Source of the DNA: Actinoplanes aureus
Lineage (GTDB): Bacteria > Actinomycetota > Actinomycetes > Mycobacteriales > Micromonosporaceae
Assembly (NCBI RefSeq): GCF_015704865.1
Contig: NZ_JADQTO010000003.1
Location: 62,001-126,000, forward strand
Length of the DNA: 64,000 nt
Direction: 5' to 3'
The notes beneath the pieces are model-generated. The model saw only the letters and a list, made by a program, of their open reading frames with translations. It ran no database searches and was not told the DNA's origin. How positions within the stretch are numbered: position 1 is the stretch's first letter; each line of letters starts with the position of its first letter. The position numbers and the translations under genes are program-made. Shown one piece after another: positions 52,612 through 60,989 of the stretch.

Positions 52612-53682
52612 ATGCGGTGGCTGACCGGGACCGGTGAGGAGTCCGTCGACGACACGCTGCTGACCCGTCGCCGGACGATGGAGAAGAGCGCGCTGCTCAG
52701 CCGCGGTCTCGGGATGATCGCCACGATGCTGTTCGTTTTCGGCGTCGGGGGCACCGCCTTCGAGTCGGCCTCGCCGGCACAGCGCGCGATCGGCTACGCC
52801 GGAGTGGCCGCCATGGCCGTCGCCAACGCGCTCGCGCTGGCCGGCCTGCTGCGCCCCGCGTCCCCGCGCTACGCACTGTTCAGCGCCATGCAGGTGGCCC
52901 TCGACATCCTGGTCATCGCCGGTCTCGTGGCCTACTCCGAGCGCTACAGCGGCGACGTCTCCTGGCCGATCCTGGCCGTGCCGGTGGTGGTCGCCGCCGT
53001 CCGGCACCAGCTCGCCGGCGCGCTGCTGGCCTGGGCCATCACCACCGCGGCGTTCGCCGCCGCCATCTCCGGCGCGAACGGCGCCTCCGGCGTACGCGAC
53101 CTCTTCTTCGCCGGGCTGATCAACCTGCTGATCGCCCTGGTCACCGGCTTCCAGTCGCTGGCCTTCGCGCGCCAGCTCGCCACCCTCAACGAGACCCGGC
53201 GAGCGTTGCAGCACCAGGCCACCCACGACCCGCTCACCGGGCTACCCAACCGCGCGCAGCTGGCCGGGTACGCCGATCGGTTCACCGGTCGTCCGCTCGC
53301 CGTGCTGCTGCTCGACCTGAACGGGTTCAAGCAGGTCAACGACGATCACGGGCATGCGGCCGGGGACCGGCTGCTGCACGAGGTGGGTGTCCGGCTGACC
53401 GACACGCTCGGCTCGGAGGGCCTGGCCGGCCGGCTCGGCGGCGACGAGTTCCTGGTGCTGCTCCCGGAGGCCGGCACCGCGGCGGTCGCCCGGGCGGTGG
53501 TGCGGATCCGGGACGCGATCCGCAAGCCGGTGGACATCGGCGACGGCCGCGAGGTGACCGTGGGAGTCAGCGCCGGAGTGGCGTTCCGCCCCGAGGGCGG
53601 TGACGCCGGCCTCGACGCGCTGAGCGCGGAGGCCGACGCCGCCATGTACCGGGACAAGCGCGGCCACCCCCGCGCCGCGTAG
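52612..53682 (+). CDS. Membrane GGDEF diguanylate cyclase
   Basis: 356 residues from the ATG at 52612; MEKSALL at 52678 is an alternative. About six hydrophobic segments (residues about 30-190) form an integral sensor of no recognised family, followed by a complete GGDEF domain: THDPLTGLPNRAQL, LLDLNGFKQVNDDHGHAAGD and the active site RLGGDEFLVLLPE. It should make cyclic di-GMP. No RxxD inhibitory site is obvious just before GGDEF, and no EAL domain is attached. Confidence 0.9.
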   Translation: MRWLTGTGEESVDDTLLTRRRTMEKSALLSRGLGMIATMLFVFGVGGTAFESASPAQRAIGYAGVAAMAVANALALAGLLRPASPRYALFSAMQVALDILVIAGLVAYSERYSGDVSWPILAVPVVVAAVRHQLAGALLAWAITTAAFAAAISGANGASGVRDLFFAGLINLLIALVTGFQSLAFARQLATLNETRRALQHQATHDPLTGLPNRAQLAGYADRFTGRPLAVLLLDLNGFKQVNDDHGHAAGDRLLHEVGVRLTDTLGSEGLAGRLGGDEFLVLLPEAGTAAVARAVVRIRDAIRKPVDIGDGREVTVGVSAGVAFRPEGGDAGLDALSAEADAAMYRDKRGHPRAA

Positions 53683-53684
53683 TT

Positions 53685-54779
53685 CTACTTCCAGGACTCC
53701 AGGACGTCGGTCACGGTGGCCGGCCGGGGCGGCGTGGGCACGGCGGCCGGCGTACGGTCGAATCGCGGTGCGGGGGCCGGCTGTGGCACGCCGCCCACCT
53801 CGACGAACGTCCCGCGGGCCCGGTTGTGCGGGTGGGCCGGTGCCTCGGCCGGGGTGAGCACCGGGCTCACACAGGCGTCCAGTCCGGCGAAGGCCTGCTC
53901 CCACTCGTCGCGGGTGCGTTCCGCGAACCGCTCGGTGAAGATCCGCCGCAGCTCCGGCCAGCCGGACCGGTCCATCTGGTGCGGCAGCCGCTCGTCGCTG
54001 TCCAGCCCGAGGCCGGTCAGCAGCGCCCGGTAGAACTGCGGTTCCAGCGCGCCGACCGCGAGATAGCCGCCGTCCGACGTCCGGTACGTGTCGTAGAACG
54101 GCGCCCCGCCGTCGAGCAGGTTCTCCCCGCGGCCGCCGGGCCACATCCCGCCCGCGACCATGCCGTGCAGAAACGTGGTGAGCAGCGCGGACCCGTCCAC
54201 CATCGCCGCGTCGACGACCTGGCCGCGACCGGAGCGCTCCCGTTCCAGCAGGGCGGCCAGCACCCCGACGGCCAGCAGCATGCCGCCTCCGGCGAAGTCG
54301 GCGAGCAGGTTGATCGGCGCGTGCGGGTTCTCGCCGGGACGGCCCAGCGGCTCCAGGGCACCGGCGATCGCGAGGTAGTCGATGTCGTGCCCGGCGGCGG
54401 GGGCCAGCGGACCGTCCTGTCCCCAGCCGGTCATCCGCGCGTACACAAGTCTGGGGTTGATCTTCTCGCAGGCCGCCGGGCCGAAGCCGAGCCGTTCCGC
54501 GACGCCCGGGCGATAGCCCTCCACCAGGACGTCGGCCTGCTCGATCAGACTCAGCAGGCCGGCCAGGCCGGACTCGGACTTCAGGTCCAGGGCCACCGTG
54601 CGGCGGTTGCGCTGAAGCGGACCGGCCTGCGGGACGAGCGGTCCGGTGCCGCTGGGCCGGTCCACCAGCACGACGTCGGCGCCGAGGTCGGCGAGGACCA
54701 TGCAACCGAACGGTCCGGGAGCCAGGCCGGCCAGCTCGACGACCTTGACGCCGGCCAGCGGGGGACGCTCAGAGGACAC
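53685..54779 (-). CDS. CaiB/BaiF family CoA-transferase
   Basis: 364 residues, GTG start overlapping the acyl-CoA dehydrogenase stop by 11 bases. Family III CoA-transferase: LAGVKVVELAGLAPGPFGCM, DVVLVDRPSG, QRNRRTVALDLKS, and the acidic nucleophile region GHDIDYLAIAGAL. The length and opening suggest alpha-methylacyl-CoA racemase-like enzymes as much as true CoA-transferases. With the dehydrogenase it suggests breakdown of a branched or unusual acyl-CoA. Confidence 0.88.
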   Translation of the reverse strand: MSSERPPLAGVKVVELAGLAPGPFGCMVLADLGADVVLVDRPSGTGPLVPQAGPLQRNRRTVALDLKSESGLAGLLSLIEQADVLVEGYRPGVAERLGFGPAACEKINPRLVYARMTGWGQDGPLAPAAGHDIDYLAIAGALEPLGRPGENPHAPINLLADFAGGGMLLAVGVLAALLERERSGRGQVVDAAMVDGSALLTTFLHGMVAGGMWPGGRGENLLDGGAPFYDTYRTSDGGYLAVGALEPQFYRALLTGLGLDSDERLPHQMDRSGWPELRRIFTERFAERTRDEWEQAFAGLDACVSPVLTPAEAPAHPHNRARGTFVEVGGVPQPAPAPRFDRTPAAVPTPPRPATVTDVLESWK

Positions 54780-55932
54780 GCGCGATCAGCTCCTTCATGA
54801 TCTCGTTCGTGCCGCCGTAGATCTTCTGGACCCGGGCGTCCGCGTACATCCGGGCGATCGGGTACTCGGTGGTGTATCCGTAGCCGCCGAAGATCTGCAG
54901 GCACCGGTCGACCACGTCGCACTGCCCCTCGGTGAGATACAGCTTGGCCATCGCGGCGGTCGCCACGTCCAGCTCACCACGGGAGTGCCGGGCGATGCAG
55001 TCGTCCAGGAAGATCCGGGACGCCCGGGTCCGGGTGGCGCACTCGGCCAGCACCATCCGGGTGTTCTGGTGCCCGATCAGGGGTTTGCCGAAGGCGGTGC
55101 GCTCCTTCGCGTACGCCGTGGCCAGCTCGACCGCGCGCTGCATGGCGGCGACCGCGCCGACACCGATGACCAGCCGCTCCTGCGGCAGCTGCTGCATGAG
55201 CTGGATGAAACCGGCGTTCTCGGTGCCCAGCAGGTTGTCCGCGCTGACGCGGAACTCGTCGAAGAACAGCTCGGCCGTGTCGTTGGCGTGCAGGCCGATC
55301 TTCTCCAGGTTGCGGCCGCGGCGGAAGCCGGGCGGGTCGCCGGTGAGCTCGCAGACCAGCAGCGAGATGCCGTGCGCCTTGGCGGACTGGTCGGTCTTCA
55401 CCGCGAGGATCAACAGGTCCGCGAGGCCGCCGTTGGTGATGAACGTCTTCGCACCGGTGACCAGGTAGTCCTCACCGTCGCGGACCGCTTTCGTGCGGAT
55501 CGCCTGCACGTCCGAGCCGCCGTCCGGCTCGGTCATCGCGATCGCGCCGATCAGGTCTCCGGAACACAGGCCGGGCAACCAGCGCTGTTTCTGCTCCTCG
55601 GAGCCGTACTCGCTGATGTAGCCGGTGACGATGCCGCTGTGCACGGCCAGGCCGAGGCTGCCCTCGCCGGTCATCGTCTGCTCGTGCAGCAGCACGGCCT
55701 CGTGGGTGAAGTCGCCGCCCCCGCCGCCGTACTGCTCCGGCACGGAGAGGCCGAGCAGGCCCAGCTCGCCGGCCCGGCGGTAGTGCTCGCGGTCGGGATG
55801 GCCCTGCCTCTCCAGGCGGCCGGCGTGCGGCAGCACCTCCTTCGTGAAGAAGGTGCGGGCCAGGTCGGCCAGGTCGTCGTGTTCCGGCTTGCGCCACGGC
55901 TCGGCGTAGCCATCCAATCCAGGGGTGGGCAT
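54769..55932 (-). CDS. Acyl-CoA dehydrogenase
   Basis: 387 residues from the ATG at 55932 with GAGGGTGA upstream; the frame is open 27 codons earlier. Flavoprotein marks are AIAMTEPDGGSDVQAIRT, TGAKTFITNGG, GRNLEKIGLHANDTAELFF and QIFGGYGYTTEYPIARMYAD, ending in IYGGTNEIMKELIAR. It introduces the double bond in the first oxidation step and passes electrons to ETF. Transcribed with the CoA-transferase and divergent from a TetR gene. Confidence 0.93.
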   Translation of the reverse strand: MPTPGLDGYAEPWRKPEHDDLADLARTFFTKEVLPHAGRLERQGHPDREHYRRAGELGLLGLSVPEQYGGGGGDFTHEAVLLHEQTMTGEGSLGLAVHSGIVTGYISEYGSEEQKQRWLPGLCSGDLIGAIAMTEPDGGSDVQAIRTKAVRDGEDYLVTGAKTFITNGGLADLLILAVKTDQSAKAHGISLLVCELTGDPPGFRRGRNLEKIGLHANDTAELFFDEFRVSADNLLGTENAGFIQLMQQLPQERLVIGVGAVAAMQRAVELATAYAKERTAFGKPLIGHQNTRMVLAECATRTRASRIFLDDCIARHSRGELDVATAAMAKLYLTEGQCDVVDRCLQIFGGYGYTTEYPIARMYADARVQKIYGGTNEIMKELIARVL

Positions 55933-55950
55933 CGACTCACCCTCGGGCAC

Positions 55951-55969
55951 TATTGGCGATGTGTCAATA
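55951..55969. promoter_or_regulatory. TetR operator candidate between acyl-CoA dehydrogenase and TetR genes
   Basis: TATTGGCGATGTGTCAATA has arms TATTG/CAATA around nine bases, and on the minus strand contains TTGACA, a -35 candidate, just before the dehydrogenase start. Confidence 0.4.
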
Positions 55970-56060
55970 AGCCCTGATCTGAATTCTCGCCATTCATCGT
56001 TACGGCCGATCACCGCATCGGCGCGGAACCCGATGAATCTAGGTGACGTAAGGTCGCGCT

Positions 56061-56669
56061 GTGGTGCATGTCGAGGCGGCCCGTCGCCGCCGGCTGGAAC
56101 CGGACACCCGGCGCGAGCAGATCCTCTCCGTGGCGATCCGGCTGTTCGGCGAGAAGCCGTACGCCGAGGTCTCGACCACCGACGTGGCCCGGATCGCCGG
56201 GGTCGCGCGGGGGCTGGTGAACCACTACTTCGGCACGAAAAAGGATTTATATCTAGAAGTCGTAAGAGTCATGCTCACCGTGCCTTCGGTGGCCGTGGAG
56301 CGCCTGGCCGAAGGCGAACCCCACCAACGAGCCGACGCCATGGTGAACTGGTTCCTCGACGTCGTCTCCCGGCACAGCACCTCCTGGCTGGCCGCCATCT
56401 CCGCCGGCGGCATAGCCGGAGACACCGACGTGGACGCGGTGATCTCCGAGGCGGTCGACGTCGCCGCGGACGGCGTGCTCGCCGCCTTCGGCCTGGGTGA
56501 CCAGCCACCCGAGGCGCTGCGCGGCATGGCCCGCTCCTATGTAGGCCTGGCCATCTACACCGGCCGGGAGTGGCTGCAGCGGGGAGCCCTGAACCGCGAC
56601 CAGGTGCACACCCTGCTGACGACAACCTTGCTCACCATGGTGGACCAGGTCTTCCCCCAAGCCCGCTGA
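56061..56669 (+). CDS. TetR-family regulator of acyl-CoA genes
   Basis: 202 residues, GTG start. Helix-turn-helix: VSTTDVARIAGVARGLVNHY, then FGTKKDLYLEVVR. The C-terminal domain (about 75-200) is helical without a named signature. It diverges from the acyl-CoA dehydrogenase/CoA-transferase operon and probably represses it in response to an acyl-CoA or fatty acid. Confidence 0.88.
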   Translation: MVHVEAARRRRLEPDTRREQILSVAIRLFGEKPYAEVSTTDVARIAGVARGLVNHYFGTKKDLYLEVVRVMLTVPSVAVERLAEGEPHQRADAMVNWFLDVVSRHSTSWLAAISAGGIAGDTDVDAVISEAVDVAADGVLAAFGLGDQPPEALRGMARSYVGLAIYTGREWLQRGALNRDQVHTLLTTTLLTMVDQVFPQAR

Positions 56670-56928
56670 CCGACCGAGCCCTCCTCCCACCAGCTCATCC
56701 GGCCCGTCTTGAGCCTAGCCTCCTAGGACGCCTTAGAGTGTGTGCCCGGCGCCGCGCAGGACCCGGCCAGCCACCACAGCCCGCACCGGCACTCGAGGGC
56801 AGACGCCGCAGGTGGGACTGCCCACTGGAGCCCACCTGGCGCCGAGCCATGTCATGGCGCCCGGTCGATGCGTAACGGCCAGCTGAGCGGGCCCGGCCGT
56901 CGGTGCCGCACGTTACGGCGGCCTTGGA

Positions 56929-57209
56929 CTGGATGGCTTCCGTAGTCAGGGTCCCCAAGCGGTGATCTTGCTTGGCCATGCTCAAGGCTGTCTCCACGGC
57001 CTCCAGACAGCACCCACGTTGGGCCGGACAAGACCCTGATGCGTCACGGTCAGCGTGACGCGGTGGGGGTGGGGTGCGGCGGTGGGGAGGGGGACCGCCT
57101 GCATGGGCCCGGCGGTCGCGTTGCGGCCTTGGGGTGTGGTGGGCTCGCGTGGGAGGGCGGGAGCGGTCCGATTCGGCGGGACGGTGGGTGCGCGTACCGC
57201 GAAGAAGCG
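56929..57209 (-). repeat. Dispersed intergenic repeat, copy D (long form)
   Basis: Read on the minus strand: GGTACGCGCACCCACCGTCC, then GCGACCGCCGGGCCCATGCA (block 1), then block 2 at 56929-57025 with GGCCCAACGTGGGTGCTGTC and CCAAGCAAGATCACCGCTTG, identical there to copy A. Block 2 reads AKQDHRLGTLTTEA in one frame. The gap between the TetR and acyl-CoA synthetase genes (56670-57261) holds nothing else I recognise except a CAGGTGG/CCACCTG hairpin near 56800-56840. Confidence 0.65.
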
Positions 57210-57261
57210 TGAGCGGAAAGCGAAGGTGGACAAACGGCGCGGCGGGAGGCAGCGTCAGATC

Positions 57262-59145
57262 ATGGGTGCTTATCGGGAGGCGTACGAGCGCAGCATCACC
57301 GACCCGGAGGGATTCTGGCGGGAGGCCGCTGCCGGGATTGACTGGCATCGGGAGCCGGAGCGGATTCTGGACGACACTGAGGCGCCGATCTTCCGCTGGT
57401 TTCCCGATGCCGAGCTGAACACCTGTCACAACGCCGTGGACCGGCACGTCGACTCCGGTCGCGGGGAGCAGCCGGCGTTGATCTATGACAGTCCGGTGAC
57501 CGGGGTGGTGCGGGCGTATTCGTTCCGGGAGCTGCGTGATGAGGTCGCGCTCTTCGCGGGAGCGTTGCGGCGGCTCGGGGTGGGGCCGGGCGATCGCGTG
57601 GTGATCTACATGGCGATGGTGCCCGAGGCGGTCATCGCGATGCTGGCCTGTGCCCGGCTCGGCGCGGTGCATTCGGTGGTCTTCGGCGGGTTCGGGGCGC
57701 GGGAGCTGTCCGCGCGCATCGACGACGCCCGGCCGCGGGTGATCGTGGCGAGTTCATGCGGGATCGAGGCCGGGCGGGTGGTGCCCTACCAGCCGATGCT
57801 CGACGCGGCGCTCGCCGAGTCCGCGCACCGGCCGGACCGTCTCGTGATGCTGCAACGTCCGGAGGCGCCGGCGACTCTGGGCAAAGAGGATTTGACCTGG
57901 GCGGAGGCGGTCGCGGAGGCGGAACCGGCGGAGTGTGTGCCGGTGCGGGCCACCGATCCGCTCTACATCCTCTACACCTCGGGGACGACCGGCCGGCCCA
58001 AGGGCGTGGTCCGGGACAACGGCGGCCATGCGGTCGCGTTGCGGTGGTCGATGGAGAACATCTTCGGGGTACGCCCGGGCGAGGTGTTCTGGGCGGCGTC
58101 CGACGTGGGCTGGGTGGTCGGGCACTCGTACATCGTGTACGGACCGCTGCTCACCGGCGCGACCACGATTCTCTACGAGGGCAAGCCGGTCGGCACCCCG
58201 GACGCGGGTGCGTTCTGGCGGGTGGCCGCGGAGCACCGGGTGGCGGCGATGTTCACCGCGCCGACGGCGATCCGGGCGATCCGGAAGGAGGACCCGGAGG
58301 GCAAGCTGCTCGAGGGGTGCGATCTGCGCGCGCTGCGGTTGTTCTTCCTGGCCGGGGAGCGGCTCGACACGCAGACGTACGCGTGGGCCGGTGACCTGCT
58401 CGGCGTACCGGTGATCGACAACTGGTGGCAGACCGAGACCGGCTGGCCGATCGCGGCGAGCCCGCGCGGGCTGGAGGAGCTGCCGACCCGTCCGGGTTCG
58501 CCGTCGGTGCCGATGCCCGGTTACCGGGTGCGGGTCGTCGACGAGGCGGGGACCGCCGTGCCGCCGGGTCAGGAGGGCGCCATCGTGATCGGGTTGCCGC
58601 TGCCGCCGGGGTGCCTGCCGACGCTCTGGCAGGACGACGAGCGGTACGTGCGCTCGTACCTCACCGCGTTCCAGGGCAACTACCTGACCGGCGACGGCGG
58701 GATGTTCGACGAGGACGGTTATCTGTACGTGCTCGGCCGCACCGACGACGTGATAAACGTGGCCGGGCACCGGCTGTCCACGGGCGCCATGGAGGAGGTT
58801 CTCGCCGCGCATCCGGCGGTCGCCGAGTGCGCCGTGATCGGCGTCGGCGACCTGCTCAAGGGTCAGGTGCCGCGCGGCTTCGTGGTGGTCAAGAGCGGGC
58901 TGGCGACCGACCCGGAGCGGCTGGAGGCGGAGCTGGTGGCGCGGGTGCGGGACCGGATCGGGCCGGTCGCCGCGCTGCGCCGGGTGGACGTGGTCGCCGC
59001 CCTGCCGAAGACCCGCTCCGGCAAGATCCTGCGGGGCACGATGCGGGGGATCGCGGACGGCCGGGACGAGCCGGTGCCGTCCACGATCGAGAATCCCGAC
59101 GTGCTGGAGGCTTTGCGCCCGCTGTTGCGTACGCCGCGTCAGTGA
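57262..59145 (+). CDS. prpE: Propionyl-CoA synthetase-like acyl-CoA ligase
   Basis: 627 residues from the ATG at 57262 (MGAYREAYERSITDPEGFW); the long in-frame extension upstream runs through repeat copy D and is rejected. Motifs of the ACS family: YTSGTTGRPKGVVRDNGGHA, WWQTETGWPI, YLTGDGGMFDEDGY and the acetylatable lysine K588 in TRSGKILRGT. DPEGFWREAA and the ASSCGIE region match PrpE more than Acs. It activates propionate (or acetate) to acyl-CoA using ATP. Symbol given by similarity only. Confidence 0.85.
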   Translation: MGAYREAYERSITDPEGFWREAAAGIDWHREPERILDDTEAPIFRWFPDAELNTCHNAVDRHVDSGRGEQPALIYDSPVTGVVRAYSFRELRDEVALFAGALRRLGVGPGDRVVIYMAMVPEAVIAMLACARLGAVHSVVFGGFGARELSARIDDARPRVIVASSCGIEAGRVVPYQPMLDAALAESAHRPDRLVMLQRPEAPATLGKEDLTWAEAVAEAEPAECVPVRATDPLYILYTSGTTGRPKGVVRDNGGHAVALRWSMENIFGVRPGEVFWAASDVGWVVGHSYIVYGPLLTGATTILYEGKPVGTPDAGAFWRVAAEHRVAAMFTAPTAIRAIRKEDPEGKLLEGCDLRALRLFFLAGERLDTQTYAWAGDLLGVPVIDNWWQTETGWPIAASPRGLEELPTRPGSPSVPMPGYRVRVVDEAGTAVPPGQEGAIVIGLPLPPGCLPTLWQDDERYVRSYLTAFQGNYLTGDGGMFDEDGYLYVLGRTDDVINVAGHRLSTGAMEEVLAAHPAVAECAVIGVGDLLKGQVPRGFVVVKSGLATDPERLEAELVARVRDRIGPVAALRRVDVVAALPKTRSGKILRGTMRGIADGRDEPVPSTIENPDVLEALRPLLRTPRQ

Positions 59146-60872
59146 GTGGAAGAGCCGAACGCGGTGAGGAAGCGGTCGCGGAAGGCGTTCATCGGCCAGA
59201 CCGGTGCGTCCTTCGCCGGCTTCAGCCCCTCGGTCCAGTTCCAGGAGCCGATCTTGTCGAGGACGGCCTGATCACGGGCCACGATGGTGATCGGCACGTC
59301 GCGGCCGTATTTCTCACCGGAGACCACCTTGGACGGCTGGTGGTCGCCCAGGAAGACGAGCACCAGGTTCTCGTCGCCGTACTTCTGCACCCAGTCGAGC
59401 ACGCTGGTCAGCGTGTACTGGATCGACTTGCCGTACTCGGCGCGGACCTTGTTCGAGCTGTCCCAGATCTCGCTCTTCTTCGGCGCGTTGGCCACCGTCT
59501 CGTGGTAGATCGAGCCGTCGCCGACCTTCTCCCAGTCCATGAACGACGGGATGGGCGCCCACGGGGTGTGGCTGGAGACCAGCGGCATCTCGACCATCAG
59601 CGGCTGCCGGTCCGGCTTGGCGTACTCGAGCTCGGTGAACTTCTTGAGCGTGTACTGGTCGGGCATCTGCGCCCAGCTGAACCGCGGGCCCTGGTAGCCG
59701 AGGTTGCGTGAGTCCCAGACCCGGTTGTAGCCGTAGAACGCGCCCTCCGGGAAGGCGCGGGTGGCGCCCGGCATGACGCTGACGGTGTCCCAGCCGGCCC
59801 GCTTGAAGGAGCTGGTCACGGTGAGCCGGTCGCTGGCGGTGAGGTTGCGGTACCGGCTCTGGTTGTTGATCCAGAGGCCGGAGAGCAGCGTGGAGTGGGC
59901 CAGCCAGCTGTTGCCGCCGAAGGTGGGTGAGGTGAGCCAGCCGCTGCGGGCGGCGAACCCGGCCTGCTGGAGCTGGCCGCTACGGCTGTCGAGCACGGCG
60001 TCGACGCCGGAGGCCGTTTCGGGTGCCTCGAGGGCGTTGCGGCCGTAGCTCTCCACGAACGTGAAGATCACGTCCTTGCCGCGCAGCCCGGTGAGCAGCT
60101 GGTCACCGGTGGCGGTCTTGAACGGGTCGGCCGCGACCTCCTTGGCGAATTTCGCCTCGTCGGCCAGACCGGCCCGCGCCTGGTGGGCGCGATCCCAGGC
60201 GTAGGTCGCGGTGGAGCGGGCGGCGACCGGCACGTTCGGGACGATCTGTACGCCGAGCAGCAGCGCCGCAACCCAGACGGCGGTGATCCCGCCCGCGGTG
60301 TACGCCGAGACCTTGCGGTGACCGGCGACCAGCTCGGTCACCCGCAACACGGCCCAGATGATCAGGGCGATCGCCAGGACGGCCCCGAGCAGGGCACCGG
60401 CGACCGCGCCGTAGGCGGCGAGTTGCCCGTACGAGTCGCGGATGAAGCCGTACGTGTCGTCGAGCAGCACCCAGTCCAGCACCGGGTCGAACGGCCGGGC
60501 CAGGGTCTCGAACCAGCCCATGTCCAGGGACTTCTCGATGACCAGCCAGCCCAGGACGACCCCGCCGATCGAGGCGAGGATGACGCGGGGGCGGCGAGGC
60601 AGGAAGACCAGGACGGCGATGCCGATGGCCGCCTCGATCGGGATGCGGGCGAACCCGCCGATCGAGAGGCGCTTGAGAACGTTCGGATAGAGCAGCGCGG
60701 CGAAGACGATCAGGCAGGCCAGGACGGTCAGGCTCAGCGCGACCTTGGGGTGGTTCAACAGCCGGCGTACGCGTCCGGGCTCTTTCTTCTCCTCCGGGAC
60801 CGCCTGGTCCGGTTTCGGCTGTTCGTCCGGCATCGGCGTCGGCTGCGGGTCGGCGAGGTCTGTCGGCTGCAC
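59139..60872 (-). CDS. LTA-synthase/sulfatase-superfamily membrane protein
   Basis: About 577 residues if the GTG at 60872 is the start; no clear ribosome site, so it may begin elsewhere. After an acidic, Pro-rich tail there are four to five membrane helices (about 45-240), then an extracytoplasmic alkaline-phosphatase-fold domain: DVIFTFVESYGRNALEAPE, SPTFGGNSWLAHSTLLSG with the nucleophile Thr or Ser, VEMPLVSSHTPWAP and VFLGDHQPS. This is the layout of phosphoglycerol transferases. No CxPxR is present, so it does not need formylglycine. It overlaps the acyl-CoA ligase end by 7 bases, convergently. Confidence 0.83.
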   Translation of the reverse strand: MQPTDLADPQPTPMPDEQPKPDQAVPEEKKEPGRVRRLLNHPKVALSLTVLACLIVFAALLYPNVLKRLSIGGFARIPIEAAIGIAVLVFLPRRPRVILASIGGVVLGWLVIEKSLDMGWFETLARPFDPVLDWVLLDDTYGFIRDSYGQLAAYGAVAGALLGAVLAIALIIWAVLRVTELVAGHRKVSAYTAGGITAVWVAALLLGVQIVPNVPVAARSTATYAWDRAHQARAGLADEAKFAKEVAADPFKTATGDQLLTGLRGKDVIFTFVESYGRNALEAPETASGVDAVLDSRSGQLQQAGFAARSGWLTSPTFGGNSWLAHSTLLSGLWINNQSRYRNLTASDRLTVTSSFKRAGWDTVSVMPGATRAFPEGAFYGYNRVWDSRNLGYQGPRFSWAQMPDQYTLKKFTELEYAKPDRQPLMVEMPLVSSHTPWAPIPSFMDWEKVGDGSIYHETVANAPKKSEIWDSSNKVRAEYGKSIQYTLTSVLDWVQKYGDENLVLVFLGDHQPSKVVSGEKYGRDVPITIVARDQAVLDKIGSWNWTEGLKPAKDAPVWPMNAFRDRFLTAFGSSTH

Positions 60873-60956
60873 GTCAGAGGGAACGCATGGTCCGCCGGGA
60901 TGGTTCAGTGCGGTGACCAAATGCTCTGTCCGCCGCGTCACCTTCCCTTGCCAATC

Positions 60957-60975
60957 TCCTATTTCAGCTATAGGA
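60957..60975 (+). promoter_or_regulatory. Inverted repeat before the luciferase-like monooxygenase run
   Basis: TCCTAT (60957-60962) and ATAGGA (60970-60975) flank TTCAGCT, ending 14 bases before the first monooxygenase ATG. The AT-rich island contrasts with its surroundings and is a likely regulator site; which regulator is unknown. Confidence 0.5.
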
Positions 60976-60989
60976 AATAAGGAAAGAGG

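Noticed and set aside
56695..57672. Long minus-strand open frame crossing repeat copy D and the acyl-CoA ligase start
   Set aside because: It runs antisense through the first 400 bases of a well-supported ligase gene and has no family likeness or ribosome site; high GC makes such frames common.
59139..60872. Sulfatase that could be the client of the formylglycine enzyme
   Set aside because: It has the alkaline-phosphatase fold but no CxPxR motif.
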